A DNA stretch of 64,000 nt from Pleionea sediminis (lineage in GTDB: Bacteria > Pseudomonadota > Gammaproteobacteria > Enterobacterales > Kangiellaceae): NCBI RefSeq assembly GCF_007570825.1, contig NZ_SUNB01000003.1, forward strand, positions 1 through 64,000. The letters run 5' to 3'. Numbering within the stretch: the stretch's first letter is position 1; the number at the start of each line of letters is the position of its first letter. This document shows, piece after piece, positions 62,141 through 64,000 of this stretch. Below the pieces are notes generated by a model. That model was not told the DNA's origin and did not search any database. It saw only the letters and a list, made by a program, of their open reading frames with translations. The position numbers and the translations under genes were made by a program.

Positions 62141-63823
62141 CTATAAGTTATCAAGTAGCTTATCAACCAAACCTGCAGGAGCCGGAATAGTGACAAGCTT
62201 GGCGTCAATACTTGAAGTCGCGCTCATTTCAAAATTATATTTTCGGCTATCACTGACGCTCATACTTCCGGTAATGCCCGCAGAGAAGCGATTGTCGGCA
62301 TCGACCACATCACGACTGTTTTCTTCGACGCTACTTCCAGAGTTGCTACTCGAATTAACATTATCCTGATATTCAGCTTGTTGACTCTCCAGTTTTTCAC
62401 CTTCAGTAATCCAGTCAGGTTTCTTTGGTGTCACACTGCGAGGTTGAGGCAACTGTGTAAAAAATGGCGTGTCACCAGTAACATCAAGCTGCTGATAAAA
62501 ACATCCATGATTGGGTTTACCTTCTTTTCGATGTCCTTTAGGAAAGGGTTTTACAACTAACTTTAACTGGCCATAATTATCAGCTAAAGTTTCAACATCT
62601 GGCTTATGTTTACTCATGTCTTCATCTGAAGGAACACTATTGATTATTTCTTCATATTGATGTTTGTTGGTTGGGCTAACACAATCAACGGTAATTTTAT
62701 TCGCAACCTCAGGGTGATAACCTCGACCAACATCCAACATTCCACCTTTTGTTCCAGGGATAGCCGATTGATCACCAGGACCAGCATTGGTGATTTCTTT
62801 TGCGCCTTGCGAGTCGGTATAATAGTCATCCGTTCCTTCATCCACCTTCTCAGAGGCAGGAACATTCGACAAAACACCATTGACAGCATCAAAGACGCCA
62901 TCCTTAGTAAAACAAACAATACCAAAATGTCTTTCAGTACTAGGAACCGCCACGCCATTATCTTTGGTACGAGTCATAACATTGACTTTGTACTGAATAG
63001 GAATGGCCGTCGTTGCATCTTCAGGATCTTCTATATAGGCAACTAAAGGAGCATTACTTGAAGATTCAATCACAGGCCACTTCGATTGAGGATTGTCAGC
63101 TGTATCCGTTCTTAAAGTAATCGCATTGCCACCGGATAAAGAATTTCCATCAATATTGCCATCTGTATCCAAGTTTAAAATACAGAGATGAACCGATCCT
63201 TCAGGTGTTTCTACGATAATACGGGGGCGCCATAGCTGACCTTCGTGAGCGTAGTTAAAATTATTCACTTGCTCTTGACTTAAATAAACACCCTGAATGG
63301 AATGTTGAAAATTACCGCCAGCAACCTCTTTAACAGTACTCGGTATTTCAACTCTCTTAGAAATAAAGTCGACCTCGTTGCCCGAACGCTTTGAGTAATA
63401 ACGAGAGTAATACCCTCCATTTGCGTTTGATATCATCTCACTGTGCTTATTCTTATTCTTTTTATACTCAGAAATTTTCTCTTCTCGTCCATCGGCATAA
63501 TTGGCATTTAAATCGACAGCAAAACTTTTTTTGCGTTTGCCGCCTACCTCATGTTTTATATCAACCTTTAGATGAAAATTTGCTTCCGAAAAGTGATAAA
63601 AACTCGGTACCATTCCTAAACTCAAAATGGATACACTATTGGTACCACCATTTCCATCAGGCAAATCTAATTTATTTTCCGCCAACTCAATTAAACGCTT
63701 AACTGAATTTTGGTCCAGTCGCTCCTGTGTTTCGACAACGTTATGGCATAAGCCATATAACATATCTCCAATAGGAACTTCTTGTAGTGCTTGACCAACT
63801 GCTTTGTGATCGAATGTTGCCAT
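62141..63823 (-). CDS. Paralogous-family member A, large, with duplicated C-terminal signature
   Basis: This 560-residue member starts like the others: GQALQEVPIGDM (10-21), VETQERLD (30-37), SLGMVPSFYHFSEANFHLKV (68-87). A first C-terminal-type signature (YYSRYYSKRSG ... SKRVEIPS) is followed by an insert of about 300 residues with beta-rich segments (LWRPRIIVETPEGSVHLCIL; HFGIVCFTKDG). A second signature closes the protein (SRKYNFEMSATSSIDAK, then TIPAPAGLVDKLL). No signal peptide. It follows the partial gene by 22 bases. The insert matches nothing I know. Confidence 0.8.
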   Translation of the reverse strand: MATFDHKAVGQALQEVPIGDMLYGLCHNVVETQERLDQNSVKRLIELAENKLDLPDGNGGTNSVSILSLGMVPSFYHFSEANFHLKVDIKHEVGGKRKKSFAVDLNANYADGREEKISEYKKNKNKHSEMISNANGGYYSRYYSKRSGNEVDFISKRVEIPSTVKEVAGGNFQHSIQGVYLSQEQVNNFNYAHEGQLWRPRIIVETPEGSVHLCILNLDTDGNIDGNSLSGGNAITLRTDTADNPQSKWPVIESSSNAPLVAYIEDPEDATTAIPIQYKVNVMTRTKDNGVAVPSTERHFGIVCFTKDGVFDAVNGVLSNVPASEKVDEGTDDYYTDSQGAKEITNAGPGDQSAIPGTKGGMLDVGRGYHPEVANKITVDCVSPTNKHQYEEIINSVPSDEDMSKHKPDVETLADNYGQLKLVVKPFPKGHRKEGKPNHGCFYQQLDVTGDTPFFTQLPQPRSVTPKKPDWITEGEKLESQQAEYQDNVNSSSNSGSSVEENSRDVVDADNRFSAGITGSMSVSDSRKYNFEMSATSSIDAKLVTIPAPAGLVDKLLDNL

Positions 63824-63845
63824 AGTTTTCTCCTATGTTTTGGCA

Positions 63846-64000
63846 TTAAAGCATTTTTGCTTGCTTTAGGTTTTCCGGTAATGGAATCGCTTTTTCTGGT
63901 CTCACACTGTCCTTAGTGACACTGAAGTAGTTATGTCGATATTGCTCTTGAAGAATTCGCTTTTCATCAATGTGCAAATTGGTTTGCAACCAACGCAATA
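63846..64000 (-). CDS. Unknown protein, C-terminal 50 residues only
   Basis: An open frame enters from the right edge and stops at 63848-63846. The visible part (LRWLQTNLHIDEKRILQE ... LKQAKML) is helical and charged. I do not recognise it. It runs in the same direction as member A with a 22-base gap, so the operon extends beyond the window. Confidence 0.65.
   Translation of the reverse strand, partial: LRWLQTNLHIDEKRILQEQYRHNYFSVTKDSVRPEKAIPLPENLKQAKML

Noticed and set aside
54738-64000. A classical prophage, tailocin or contractile injection system
   Set aside because: A lysis cassette is present, but I see no integrase, terminase, portal, capsid, sheath, tube, baseplate or AAA+ ATPase gene. 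The window edge leaves this open only upstream.

Overview
The window looks like chromosomal DNA of a low-to-mid GC, probably marine gammaproteobacterium. The order smc-zipA-ligA, the pair fadD-rnd, the ycgL-ycgM-ycgN run, hrpA, cysZ, nudC, yghU and a tRNA-Asp with strong similarity to the E. coli one all point to that class. Two sodium-coupled carriers (NhaC-type antiporter, NSS symporter) fit a saline habitat. A Kangiella/Aliikangiella-like lineage is my guess; the genus cannot be fixed by eye.

Layout. 1-4446 (-) is the N-terminal 1482 residues of a giant YD-repeat (RHS-like) protein with jelly-roll-like modules and RTX calcium-binding repeats; its C-terminus lies outside the window. 4.7-6.7 kb (+) holds a TPR protein, a small unknown and threonine aldolase. 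6.8-13.2 kb (-) is smc-zipA-ligA, followed by cysZ (+). 14-23 kb (-) holds hrpA, a lipase-like hydrolase, tRNA-Asp with a near-consensus promoter, and a von Willebrand A/coiled-coil membrane pair. 23-27.5 kb (-) is fadD-rnd and ycgL-ycgM-ycgN. 27.7-38.6 kb contains two signalling proteins with degenerate active sites (a tandem receiver, and a TPR protein with a pseudo-histidine-kinase module), a ComFB-like protein, sodium transporters and a divergent glutamate 5-kinase. 38.6-49.6 kb is mixed housekeeping: DUF2288, an SGNH esterase, a GntR-ABC operon, YeiH, NudC, a thioredoxin-like protein with an ATP-grasp enzyme, a diguanylate cyclase and YghU. 48.5-54.4 kb encodes three exported proteins: a secreted protein, a seven-repeat M6-like metalloprotease and an M28 aminopeptidase.

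The most unusual region is 54.7-64 kb (-): one compact operon of at least twelve genes running out of the window. Seven of its products share a common plan: an N-terminal helix with an 'AxAQxxLD' signature, usually a 'LGFxPxFYxF' core, and usually a C-terminal 'SYSxKY...VPxPxP' signature. They lack signal peptides and carry different additions: PASTA, an Ig-like domain, a helix-hairpin-helix-like tail, a large insert. They are interleaved with two long coiled-coil proteins, and the operon ends in a phage-type lysis cassette (GH108-like muramidase and 3-TM holin). No capsid, terminase, portal, sheath or baseplate gene is visible. I infer a domesticated assembly whose subunits are made in the cytoplasm and released by controlled lysis or holin-dependent export. 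The shared plan resembles what I remember of the DUF2589 family, but I could not test this. It is the best candidate here for an undescribed system.

Most intergenic gaps are short. Several intrinsic terminators are clear. I saw no insertion sequence, CRISPR array, rRNA or integrase.
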